Positions 46,601 through 58,125 of a stretch of 64,000 bases of DNA are shown here, in pieces. Numbering within the stretch: the first letter of the stretch is position 1; each line of letters starts with the position of its first letter. The notes under the pieces are model-generated. The model had not been told where the DNA came from. It saw only the letters and a program-made list of their open reading frames with translations, and did no database searches. This DNA is from Zingiber officinale (taxonomy: Eukaryota > Streptophyta > Magnoliopsida > Zingiberales > Zingiberaceae), in the NCBI RefSeq assembly GCF_018446385.1, contig NC_056001.1, positions 13,182,492 through 13,246,491 of the forward strand, read 5' to 3'. The position numbers were made by a program, and so were the translations under genes.

Positions 46601-49600
46601 CATGTATTTGAAAAATTAAATTATTTGATTTAGAGTCTTAACATCTTTGATTAAATCGACATTGACTAAGATTGGTATCTCCAAAGGATCTAAATTCCAC
46701 TTCTTTTTCTTGCTTTGCTTGGTTTGATCAGGTGAAAGGTTATCCAAAAGATTAAATTGTCACAGAAATGACCTATCGTTACTTTATATTTGTTAGAACT
46801 TTTTCACACGTGGCAAAGTGAATTTGTCCCAATCAAATACATGCATTAGTTTTAATGGGGTTTTTTTAATTGATGAGTTTGGCAAGATTCGGACACAAAA
46901 CCTCTTGCTCTAATGGAATATGTAGTTTGATTGTATGTGGTTTTATTTGAAAATTTACATTGTCAGGAAAATGGACTACAAGCATTTTTTTACTCAATGA
47001 CATTTACACATTTAAATCATGATAATTAGTTTGAATTGAATGCTTCTCACATTGGTAGACAGTGGCAGACAGTCGACATGATTTATATTCCAATTTTTTT
47101 CTTTTCTTCGTTAGTGGACAAGATACTGGATCCATAACATGGGAAGAACCTGCCTTTTTGAATGCTTCTGGAGAAGGAAAATGCAGCATACCCACTAATC
47201 GAAGGAGCAAAGCAGTTGATGTTGGTGCTAGTTACCTGGACTGGCCTGAATCAAATGTATTAAGCAGAGTAAGTCATGAACTTCTCGGGCATTCTGTAGT
47301 TCAAATGATAATTCATAGTGTTATACGTTGTTATGCTTTTCTGATGCAACATATTTTGTAGCAAGGTTATTATATGAAATACTTCTATTTATATATATAA
47401 ACACAAGCAAGGCATGAATACTAATGTCTCCCAAGCAAGAGGCACTAAGACAAAGCGCCATTCACAATAAGCTATGAGTCTGCCAAATACTCAAAGAAAA
47501 CCCTGCCTATGGTGCACTTGGATTCCCATAGACCCAGTTGAAGAGAATTCAGTCACATAGCAAAAAAAATACTATTAGCCATCAGAGTAGAGTTATCAGA
47601 CGACAGCCTTGCATCTTGAGATGCCGCAATGAATCTCAAGATGCAAGTGTGAATGAAAGAATTAATTGAGGAATCTTCCTATTAACCATCTATAAGCTGG
47701 CCTATAGAAAACCGACCCTCACAGATCCTCATCATGACTGTGGTTTGAGTGCACTGTGGTACATAGGAAGGGTGAGGGAAGCCTCATGCGAAGTCTGAGC
47801 TAGGTGTCCGGCTGAACTAGTCTCGATTATGTAGCTACATTAAAGAGAATCCAAAGCATGGGTACATTATAGTTTATATTTAGGCACTGTGGAACCCAAA
47901 GCATCTCTAAGCAATATAAGAGAATCCAATGTCTGATTAATGAAATTAAATACGGGATGGGTGCTTTTATTGGCAACATATATTTCAGCTTTGTATCTAT
48001 TATCAACACGTTTACATGTGAGTTAAAATTAAATTGGTGAAAGACATTGTCAATATTAGCTAAATAGTTAACGACTGAGGTTTAGAAAAGAGAAACTAAT
48101 TATTTTACTCATCACATTCAGTACCCTGTTATGATGTATCACCTTAGCACTTCTGATCTCAGTAAACTATCTTGCTAAATTTGCTTCTACTTCCAACCAA
48201 TGTTAAAGAAGACAAAGGCAAAACTTTCAACAGTGACTTTGTATTTGTTCAACTTTTATGAATTTTCAAGCATGTAGTTCTTAAGAATTACGAATTACCA
48301 TTTCCCGGTCTTTATTGCTAACTTTACACTTTACAGCAGCTCACTGAGAAGTATATTTACCAAACATATCTCCTGGCTATGAATAAACATGATCCAATGC
48401 CCTGTGTTCAATTTTACATGTTTTCTTTAGATTCCAAATTTTCAATGTTCTCTAAGATTAACTCATTTTCCTATTTAAGGTATGGTTGAATTATGAAAAG
48501 TCTTCTTTCTGACATTATACGCAGCATTCGGAATCCAGTCACTTCCCAAATTTGCACTTATCAAGCAACAGGAGAAATTTATTTGATGATAATCAAGATG
48601 ATATTACGTATGGATCAGCTAGTAGAAGTCACTGCCTTAAGAAGAAATCATATTGTGATCTTTCAAATTATATTGATCCAAGCCAGAAGCAAGGAACTTG
48701 TTCAAAGAAGTCCAGAACACAACTCGCTGATTCTGATTCAATCAGTGGAAACAGTTTAAGAAATAGGCTTGAGCAAGACGGCTTAGAGGAAATTCTGTTG
48801 GACAATAAATTTAGGGATCTTAATTCTTCTTTAGACAACAGATTATCTTCAGATAATGAGCACCATGAAGAAAGAATTGAAACCCTTGATTCCTTCAATG
48901 ATGGTATGAAGGATAATGAACCACATAAAGAAAATGAGAGTCTTATCCAGCATGGACAGAATCAAGCAGAAGTATCATGTGTGATTTGTTGGACAGAATT
49001 TTCTACAACACGGGCTGTTTTACCTTGTGGGCATCGCTTCTGCTATACATGCATTCAAGGATGGGCTGATTGTATGGTATATATTCTTAACCATTTTGAA
49101 ACTGTGTTCTGTTAACATTGCCTACACTTCATATCAATTGACTGCTCCAGTTGTCCTAGTAAGGGTATTATGAAATGCAGTCAGGTCTAGAAAATATCCT
49201 TTAAACTCAGAATCTAACTAATTCCTCATAGTTGATTTTAATTGTTGGTATAGCAGTAGTAGGTAATTGACATGATGTCTGAACATACTTTTGCTTCTTT
49301 TAAGATGAATCTATTTTGTTTGATTAACCTTTTTCTTACAATATTTGTCTATGACATTGTTAAATTGAAATAGGAAAACAAAAAGAGATGTTAAGGAAGC
49401 TTTCAACTGAATTGAAATGAATCCTTGATTGATGTTGAAAAAAAGAAACATTTCATGCGATGATGAGAAAAATACTAGATGAAACATGTTATACAAATAG
49501 AAGTTAGAAATACTTTAGTATTTATTTCTGTTTTAATACCAGAATTTCCTCTCATACAGTTTGTAAACACTTGTAGGCTTCAAATGGAAAACCCTCAACT

Positions 49601-50065
49601 TGCCCTCTATGCAAAGCCAGTTTCACAAACATCAAAAAGATGGAGGATTCCTCTACAGATCAGAAGATATACTCCCAAACCATTCCTAGCGGATCCCCGA
49701 ATAGAGACATTCGTAAGCGTTCTAGTGAGGGAAATGATAAGGACACAAACTTGGTAGGTTGCTTTCTACTTCAGTATTTCTATCATGCGCACATACTCTG
49801 CAATATAGAGTTACAAATTTTCTGTTTATCACCTTAAGTTGGCATAGATTTCTTACGATTGTTTTTTTTATTGATTTTTCTGATCTACAAGCCTGCGGAT
49901 TATATTTGTTATGAGTGTCGATACCATGAGCCAGTGGATCTTCTTGTATGCTGCCAAATCTGCAAAGCTAAGTGGATACATTCTTGCTGCTTAAATCCTC
50001 TATCGATTCCATGGACCTGCATCCATTGTAGGGATCTCAGAACACTCTATAGACTTTTTCGGTAA
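43621..50065 (+). CDS. BRCT-RING-PHD domain protein (At1g67180-like)
   Basis: Seven exons give 455 aa: 43,621-43,648; 43,838-43,986; 44,088-44,221; 47,115-47,268; 48,525-49,076; 49,577-49,753; 49,892-50,065. All introns are GT-AG and phases agree. An N-terminal BRCT domain (about residues 10-97) holds [11 protein letters not shown] and [13 protein letters not shown] low-complexity acidic middle follows. The C3HC4 RING finger (about 307-351, [22 protein letters not shown]) is split by an intron. A PHD-like C4HC3 finger is at 404-446 ([23 protein letters not shown]). A RING suggests E3 ubiquitin ligase activity; BRCT and PHD suggest phosphoprotein and chromatin binding, possibly in DNA-damage response. 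The stop TAA overlaps a donor-like GGTAAGT, but no coding exon follows convincingly. Intron 3 carries a MITE. Confidence 0.85.
45336..45360. repeat. TA microsatellite
   Basis: About 12 TA units in intron 3 of the BRCT-RING-PHD gene. Confidence 0.95.
45715..46535. mobile_element. Tourist-like (PIF/Harbinger) MITE, 821 bp, in an intron
   Basis: Inverted ends GGGTGCGTTTGGTTCA are flanked by TAA on both sides (45,712-45,714 and 46,536-46,538). Subterminal AACCTTGGTTATC-like motifs are repeated in both arms. The centre (45,900-46,310) is almost pure A/T runs. No coding capacity. It lies in intron 3 of the BRCT-RING-PHD gene. Confidence 0.88.
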
Positions 50066-51246
50066 GTTGACGGTTCCATGTGAAATGGATGAGAATCAAT
50101 GGTAGATCAAAGTCCAAAATATTATGAACACCGTCGACCTTCCCAGAATATAAAGCGATGATGCATGTCGCATCCTTAAGTAAATACTTTTAGATTTTGC
50201 ATGATTTAATTATAGAAATGATGACCATTCAAAATTTTTATCTATCCTTCCTTGTTTGCATAGTATTGCCTGAACAAATGCATCTTTATCCGTTAAATAT
50301 TGTCTTTTAAAGTTTTGATCAGTCACGTCAGACATGTTGAATGGATATCCGTGAAATCAAAGGCTTTCTTACGAGTACAATTCGACTCAGAAGTCAAAAA
50401 GTTGGATAGCATGTGGTGGAAAGCCGAATGTGTTCAATCGCACATAGATCGCATGTTGACTTGCCTATGGTTAAAAATAAAATTAGTGTTGTGGGCAAAC
50501 TTAAGCTGATTGAGTCATATGTAAGCTTTGATGCCTTTATTCATTGATTTTTTTTTGTCTGTATTTAGTAGTATTTATTTAATTTCTCTATTGATATTTT
50601 ACATAATATTACTAAACAAGTATAATGTGGTTGGATTTAATTGTTTAAGGTATGCGATGCCGGTGGGTCTGTGTGATCGAATTACTAGTGAAGCTGAATG
50701 CCTTTTTTTTTTATTTATTTGATGGATAAAATCAAATAGGATCAGTTAGATTGTAAAATTTAAATATTTAATACTGAAAAAATAGAGAAGAGAGATTGTC
50801 TCAATGCCACAGCAAGATATTTAAAAGTTTAATCAAGTATCAAAGGATAATTTTCATCGATGATATGAAAATTTGAGATGTTAATTGTTAGACGGAGAGT
50901 CGTTTGTGCTTCTAGATGTAGCCGATGAACTGGGGAGAAAGTTGCCTTTCTCCAGAATTAATTGAGTCGAAGGATTAACTTTTCTTAAAAAAAAGAATAG
51001 ACGAAATAGCTAAAATATCATAAACAAACAATTAAATCTATCGTCTTGAATAAACTTGAGTTATTCTACAAGACATAAAAAGGAAAACTAGATTCACGGG
51101 TAAAAAATCAGAATTTACAGGAATCGGCTAATGTAGCAAGTAATCAGACGCGGAATATAGACTACAAAAGATAGTATCTCAGTGCTGTTGATCGGTGGCG
51201 TGAACAATCCATTCGATTTGCCATATCCGATGTTGAACATGACTGA
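50066..51246. other. Convergent intergenic region
   Basis: 3' ends of the BRCT-RING-PHD gene (+) and the BSD gene (-) meet here. Open frames (for example 50,300-50,509) have no domain. No transposon signature recognised. Confidence 0.5.
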
Positions 51247-54200
51247 TTAAAGTTTCTCAGTATCACTGTCTAAGCCCTGCATAAAACAAGATAGATTTCC
51301 AACTTAGTCACGCTTGATCCATATGTGCACTGGTGTTATTTTAGAGCTACAATCGGCATGTTTTGACTCGCTTTTGAAAGAAAAATAATAATTTGCTTAA
51401 ACTAGTCACTAGTCAGCATCAATTTGAGAACAGCTTAAGCACAAACGCTGGGAGAACATCTATTAGGTTAATAGTTTGTCAGTCCTATCATTAATCTAAA
51501 ATGCTTATGCTGAAATTAAAGGTAGCTTGTTTGGCTAAACTTATAAAAAACAATTATAAGCCTACGATTTACCATGTAAAAGTAATTTAAGGCGTCAATC
51601 TATAAACTCCCAGCTTTAAGATTTGACATCCCAATCCAAGGTCTAAATTATAGCCTATAATTAATCCCCAATCTCAGCATGTGACACATAACACTGTCTA
51701 TGCCATCATCAAATCCTTTCTAATATCCTACCATAGCTCCCCTCTCATATCATCACATTCCATTGCAATTATATAAATCACTATTTTCTCCCTAGAACAT
51801 TATGTTCTAATCATGGATAGCAATAAGTATTCAACAAAGGAGTAAACTGGAAGAAATCTGAAATTCTAAATGCAATGCCTTACCGAGGTGCTCCCAATCT
51901 TATCGAACTCATCATCCAAGTCAGCATTGTTGCCATCTGTAACAGTGTAGGAATAATATCAGAAGTTGTAACCAGTAACCACATACCCTAGTATGACTGA
52001 AGATTTCTAAAAAAACCAAAACTATAAACGCACATAAATTAGCAAATAAACATTTTGCAATAAATGCTGACTGAACACAAGAATAAACAAAATACAGCAT
52101 ACCCGGGCCCTCCTCATCACTTCCAAGATCACCAAGAAGAAACACATCCAAATCCTCTGGAGTCTTTGAGGTGGAAGTCTTCAGCATTTTGGTTTCTTTT
52201 GCTTCTGCTACTGTAGCAAATGTATTCGGGTTTTCCTTGACACTCTCTGTTTGTTTTTGCTCTGCTTTCTTCTTCGTCTCCTCCATATACCTCTTCTCGT
52301 AGCTGATGCATTGCACAATTCAGATTGACAGTAAAGGCTCATAGAGTTTGTCATAAAGGGTGTTCAAAAAAACCAAACAAAAAGATGCCAAATTCAATCA
52401 CATGTACTGTGTATATTTAGATCATTCAAATCCCTTTCTACTGTCTTCCTATTTCCTTCCATGGTTCAATAGTTTTCTGAAATCAGTCAACTTGGTCAAC
52501 CACCGCATATTCATCAAGTCTTCTTTGGTCATGTCTGTTTGCTCTCATATTATTCCGTAATTTGGAGCTATGTAATAATGTATTACACAAAAAGAATAAT
52601 AGATAATTATAATTCACCAGTGGACCAATGTTTTACAGTGAAACTGCTAGTCAAACCAATTTCATTTATCGCCATGCATATTCCCAAATTTCAATATGAT
52701 CACCAGATTCTGCAGAGAAAATACTTACGGAGATACATGACTGTCTACAAGAGCGAAATAAATCCGCCAGAACTTTCTCTCTTTCATGTAACGAGGACAT
52801 AGCTCATATCTGAACTTTGATATTTCCTGGAAAATAGAGGAAAATTATCAATAGTCTTAAGAAAAAAATGATAGTGTATAGATAGTGATAGTGAGGTAAA
52901 GTTGACAAGATCAGTATACAGGGGATAGTAAGTGATAATGTATATTTCGTAGGTAAATCAACATGTGTTGCTCAAAAAGCAAAAAACCTAGAGGAAGACT
53001 AACTACTAAGACAAGACAATGAAATAAATAATGGCTGTATAAATATTTAAGATGTGTCACATTTTGTAGGGACCAAGAATGAATCAATCAACATATTCTG
53101 TTCTTCTGTAAGTTATTGTTGATAACTTTCAACAGTATGGAGCAACAAATCAATAGTTTTATAATTTATGAGATATTCTAGCAATAACAATGGGAAAGGT
53201 TCAGTATGTTAACCTAAAAAAGTGAAAAAAACAGAAAATATTAAAGCATAGTTTATCCATCAAAAAATGTGTTGATAAGCATTTTATGAAGTTAGATATC
53301 TAACGAATCAAATGTGGCAGCTAAATATTTCATTTATATCAATAACTGTCTTTCATAACAGTACAGAAATGTTTGCCAGAAGCTAATGTTATAGATATGA
53401 GAGACAGAGCATCTTTTCTGCTTGGGTAGAAAATCAACAAAGTGATTGAGCAGACTTTTAAAATAAGGAGCAACAGGTAAAATATGACGTAAATGTTTGG
53501 AGGTTCTTGAGAGGTATATACAATGATTAGTTGAATGCCCTTGAGGAAGGTCAAGTTAGTTGATCCATAATTAAGGATTGACTAGATAAACCATATCCAA
53601 TAATATGCCAAAATTAATCAGAGAGGACAGATAATCAACATAATTGCAACTGCAATTTCTCCAGCATTTGCCTGTCAATATGGTATGATAAATACATATG
53701 GCAAAATGTGTGATAAAGGTTCAACATAATAGCTAATCAATTGCTCGTAACATGACAACCCCAAGAAGAATTCACGAGTTACACCTAATACATTTTTGCA
53801 TATGTTACTTCTAAACTAATCCAGCTTTTGTGATCCTATAAATTCCGCCACTACATTGATGTCTGTGAAATTCACAGACAATGAAGTCATGCTCCAGAAC
53901 TATAGAATACGCCACACTGTTGGAGAAAAAACAGGCTAAATGAAGATGTAGATTAATTTTCAAAATAAAAAATAATAGACTCAAAACACCTTGACTGTTG
54001 ACAGAACCAAAGTAGCATGTCTTGCTTGCCATTCATTAAGATCTTGCCTCACATTTGATGATGGGGGGATGGTGGATATTTCTGGTTCGGGTTCATCTAC
54101 ACAAACAACACAGGTGATGTACTCAGATGTATTCGTTAAACTGCAAGCCAAATTTGAAGCTAACAACTAGAAGATAGTACAATTTTGCATAAACACGAAG

Positions 54201-54880
54201 TTCCCAAAACACATCAATGTAATAGAAATAAGTAAATCATTACTTGCAACATAAATTTGAACTTCCTCGAGCATTGTTTAAGCCATTACGTCGAACAATT
54301 CAATACTAAATGATGAAATCATTATAAGTCAGTAGTTTCAATTGCCTTTTTTCAGAAAAAAAAACATTGAGAAAAACAGGAACGGTAAAAGGTAATAATT
54401 CAATACATTACAATACAAAATAATGGATGAATTATAAAATTGATTGGCAATAGGATAAGAATGGATCTAGCGAGCACCTTGCATGGAAAAATCCCTGAAA
54501 GTGCTAATCTGGATTCCCTGAACAAACTCCTTCAGCTCCTGGGTAATCCCAAATCTCTCGAGATCCGAAGCAGGGTCCGGAGCAACAGCCGCGCTAGATC
54601 CCGACACCAATGCAGATGCAATCGGGATGGGGATGTCGATGGAGAGGGTCTTGATCTGGTCAGCGGCGCGGAGCGCCTCGGAACGGAGAAGATCGGCCTT
54701 CTTGGCGGCCTCGGCGGCCATCTCCTTCGACTTCTTGGTCGTCTCGGAGACGAACTCCTGCGAGAACCTCGCAGCGCCCTGGGTGAGCTCTTGCGAGCGC
54801 TTGGCCGCCTCCTTCGAGATCTCCTGCGATCGCCTCGCCGCCTCCTCGGCGAAAACCTTCGCCCTCTGCCACAGATCCAT
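51247..54880 (-). CDS. BSD domain-containing protein
   Basis: Six exons on the minus strand: 54,880-54,478; 54,096-53,990; 52,826-52,729; 52,302-52,103; 51,936-51,884; 51,276-51,247. They give 296 aa with GT-AG introns and consistent phases. The start MDLWQRAKVFAEEA was chosen because it opens the conserved helix; an in-frame ATG lies 12 codons upstream. Residues 1-90 are an amphipathic Ala/Glu/Lys-rich helical region. The BSD domain (about 150-205) contains KFRYELCPRYMKERKFWRIY, with the paired aromatic FW and YF pattern that defines it. A Lys/Glu-rich tail ends in acidic DSDTEKL. BSD domains occur in transcription factor TFIIH p62 and synapse-associated proteins; this plant group has no settled function. 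It shares a 1.7-kb divergent intergenic region with the Dof gene. Confidence 0.88.
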
Positions 54881-56589
54881 GGCTGATCCCGGCGACGGCC
54901 TCTGCGTCCAGAGCACGTGGGTGAGAAGCGATGGAGCACGTGAGCGAGATGAAGGTCTCGCTCATTTTTATGATTGAGGAAGCGAAGCATCGTCGGATCC
55001 GATACAATATCATATTCTAAAATAAAATCTACATTTCTTGCCGACGGCCTGGATTTCATTCATGAAAAAAGTCAAAACTACAGAGGATAATTTCATTTTG
55101 CCCCTCTCCCCGCCCTCCCTTCCCATAGTTTACATTTTTTCAGAAGGACCCCCCATAGTTTTCATGTCAGATTTCCATTCCATCTCTTCTTAATGTTGAT
55201 TCGATGAACTGACGGAAGTCTCCGGGATTATAGTACAATGATAGATATCATTTGAGTATTCATAGTTAAGTCTTAGTTATGATAAATTTATTTTAATGAT
55301 CGATGAAAAATTTTCATTAAATCGGATCGATCGTTTTACACTTAATGTTACTCATCCTAATTAATTATGTTTTTTAGGGTGAACTGACGGAAACATCGGG
55401 ATGAATATAATTAACTTTTTACCCCATAAAAAAAAATCACCCTTAAGATCTAATCAATATTCAACCCGTGAAGACTCTGGTTTGGACGATCTGGTGGACC
55501 AGTCCCTACGACTGGCGATGTGTCGATATCCAAATGGCCAAAACAGTTTCTTAATTGTGACAATGTCCTACTGCACATCAAATTCTTGCATGTGTTTTCA
55601 GAGCTTTTATTTGTAGTCCTTCAGTTTCACGAGGTCTGTTGTGCGAAGGTGTGCAAATGGGGAATGGATTGGTATCAACTTTTCTTTTTCTTTTAATAAT
55701 TCAAATATCGAAATGTGATCAGTTTGACCTCTGAAAATTTCTCATCAGTCATCATATACGGCCCGATCCATCATCCCATTGATAATGTTATTGCATTGAA
55801 GCCTATCCTGAGCTCAGCCGTTAGCAAAGGCAGAGGGGATGGATGATATTTACCTATTTTGATGCAAAATCTTATATGCCATATGGATCAGTAAAAATCA
55901 TCCAATGGCAATGCAAGCTGACGCAGGAACACGCACTGCACACGACACGGCGCATTAATCGAGGATGTCAGAATGTTACAGAGAAGTAATTAATGAAAAG
56001 AAGACGAGACGTTCACGTACCATGGCCGACAAGATGATATTCGCCTGCACGCGTGCCAGCCTCCCGCCGCCGATGCCGAGGGGGGGGGGACTCATATCTC
56101 CGTACAATTCGCTGTCGCTTCCCGCCGGCGACGCGGTCGCCGTCGTCTTCTTCGTGGCAGGGGACAGGCTCTACTGTAGTCGCAGTACAATGGCAGCAGC
56201 AGCAGTGCCTGCAGTTGCAGTATACAGCGAGAAGAATAAAGAATATAGAGAGAGTACGTTATAAATACCTTCGTATTTATTGGAACAAGACAAGGGATTT
56301 TCAAGAGCTGCATCATCTCGCTGATGTCGACTGGTAACCGTAATTTATTTCTTAAAATCAAAGGGGCTTCGTAAAATATTGAATGAGGAGCACCTTCGTA
56401 ATTCTAGCAATTTCAAGAGCGATAAATGATAATTGTAGCGGATTATGCGGTCCATATATACACGAGACCGGTCCACCCTCCGGCCATAGCAAGTGCTGCT
56501 TCTCTTCTCTCGCCGCCGGCCGATCATTTCCCCCGCCGTCCTCTTCTTCGTGAAGATCTCCATCCCTCTCCCCTCCACAGGAAAAATTA
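54881..56589. promoter_or_regulatory. Divergent intergenic region between BSD and Dof genes
   Basis: Contains the upstream regions of both genes. A TATA-like CATATATAC at 56,452-56,460 lies about 130 bp before the Dof ATG. A frame at 55,965-56,264 and a G-run near 56,087 were seen, but no domain. No transposon recognised. Confidence 0.5.
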
Positions 56590-57444
56590 ATGCAGGATCT
56601 CCCACCCTTCCACGGGCGTATCTTCGGTGGTGGCGGAGTGGGAGGCGCCGCCGCGACAGGCCGAGGAGGCGGGCTCGTCTGCTACCCGACGTTGCCTTCC
56701 CGGCAGGATCAACCGTCCCTTCCGCCCGTGAAGTGTCCGCGATGCGACTCCACCAACACCAAGTTCTGCTACTACAACAACTACAACCTCTCCCAGCCCC
56801 GCCATTTCTGCAAGGCCTGCCGCCGATACTGGACCATGGGTGGTGTGCTCCGCAACGTCCCAGTCGGCGGCGGATGTCGCAAGTCCAAACGCCCTTCCAA
56901 ATTTACCTCGCCTACTTCCTCCAACAAGAACCCGTCCCGTCGCCGCAACCCCCTCTCCGCCGTCAGATCCAGCGTCGACGACTCCACCGCCGCAGGATCC
57001 GCCACATCGGACCCCTCCACCTCCGAACCCTTGCCCGATCCCTCCCTCCTCGCCTCCCAAATCTGCGTCCCAAACCATAATCCCCAGTTAGGGAAAATAA
57101 CCAACGCGGATCTGCCACTCCCAGCACCAAACATCTTCGAAACCCAGTCCGCCGGTGGCTTCGCGACGACTCCATCGCCGCTCCTAGGGTTTATCTTTCC
57201 GGACCCATCGACGGAACGAGACAAGGCTGAGGCGGCGGTCATCGGCCCGGGCTTCGCAGATCGAGCGGTTCCGGTGGATCGGCAGCCCGCCGGCTCTTCC
57301 GGCTGCCTACCATCTCCATATTGGGACGGCCCAGTCGAACCCACATTGTTCGATCTCACCGGAACCGTCGATCCTTCATCATACTGGAATCAGAGCCATT
57401 GGTCCGACGCCGACGCCCAATATCTTCAGCGCCTGGGTGATTAA
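56590..57444 (+). CDS. Dof zinc-finger transcription factor
   Basis: Single exon, 284 aa. The Dof domain (about 47-99) starts [20 protein letters not shown] and has the four zinc-binding cysteines C49, C52, C74 and C77 (CX2CX21CX2C). It then has [20 protein letters not shown]. Dof proteins bind AAAG cores in promoters in the nucleus. A basic stretch (RKSKRPSK) follows the finger and could act in nuclear import. The rest is Ser/Pro-rich, with a C-terminal Trp/Asp segment ([20 protein letters not shown]) that may activate transcription. The start was chosen as the first in-frame ATG; the length is typical. Met in WTMGG is a less common residue at a variable site. No cycling-Dof motifs were seen. 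Which developmental process it controls cannot be told. Confidence 0.93.
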   Translation: MQDLPPFHGRIFGGGGVGGAAATGRGGGLVCYPTLPSRQDQPSLPPVKCPRCDSTNTKFCYYNNYNLSQPRHFCKACRRYWTMGGVLRNVPVGGGCRKSKRPSKFTSPTSSNKNPSRRRNPLSAVRSSVDDSTAAGSATSDPSTSEPLPDPSLLASQICVPNHNPQLGKITNADLPLPAPNIFETQSAGGFATTPSPLLGFIFPDPSTERDKAEAAVIGPGFADRAVPVDRQPAGSSGCLPSPYWDGPVEPTLFDLTGTVDPSSYWNQSHWSDADAQYLQRLGD

Positions 57445-58125
57445 AACAAACTCCCTCAATTATCTTCTCTTTCCGGTTATTCTTCCATACAAAAATTAGA
57501 AATAATAACAAGGCTATATGCGAGTTTCTTTTTAGGTTCTGTGCAAATAATCAAGACCATTTTTCAAAGCTAAATTTTATATCATATCCAGACAATCTAT
57601 TACTGAACCGATTTGGACTGGACTGATTTAGATTTAAAAATTTTAAATGTTATAAATTATAATGCAATTTAATTTCCAAATGAGTAGCAGCAATAGAAAA
57701 CATTAGCGCCTTTTATTGAAAATATAATTATAAAAAATGTTATTTTAAATATCAAGATGCTTAATAAATAATGACGTGTGCCATAAAAGATGTTAATTAA
57801 AACGTTGAATTGGCGTGGGATGATAAAGACGGTAATTGCGACTTTGTGAGTCACTGACGACTAAATTAATTCTTAACAGAGCGGCTGTTGGTGAGGAGCA
57901 GCACATGGGCTTGGCTGTTGCCTTTAACACGCCATTAATGCTGCCGTACTTAAGAAGATATTCTCGTTGGCTGATGCGTGAATATACGGCAATTTTTAGA
58001 GGGCGCATTAAAGTTTGGAAATGCGCGACCCTCTTTTCTATTGTACCCTTAGTTAATGCTTACATATGATGGCATTAGTTTTAAAAAATCAGTAAATCTT
58101 GTCGGTTTGATTAGTTCAAGATTTT
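57445..58125. other. Dof 3' region and spacer
   Basis: 3' untranslated region and AT-rich intergenic DNA. Short frames at 57,793-58,069 have no recognised domain. Confidence 0.45.

Noticed and set aside
50300-50509. Possible eighth exon of the BRCT-RING-PHD gene
   Set aside because: A donor-like site overlaps the stop at 50,063-50,065, but this frame shows no relation to the family, and the PHD-like finger is complete before the stop.
54532-55059. Arg-rich frames overlapping BSD exon 1
   Set aside because: Out-of-frame reading of the BSD exon. The exon frame matches splice phases and the family.
56493-57359. Frames on both strands over the Dof gene
   Set aside because: Shadows; only the frame from 56,590 encodes the Dof finger.
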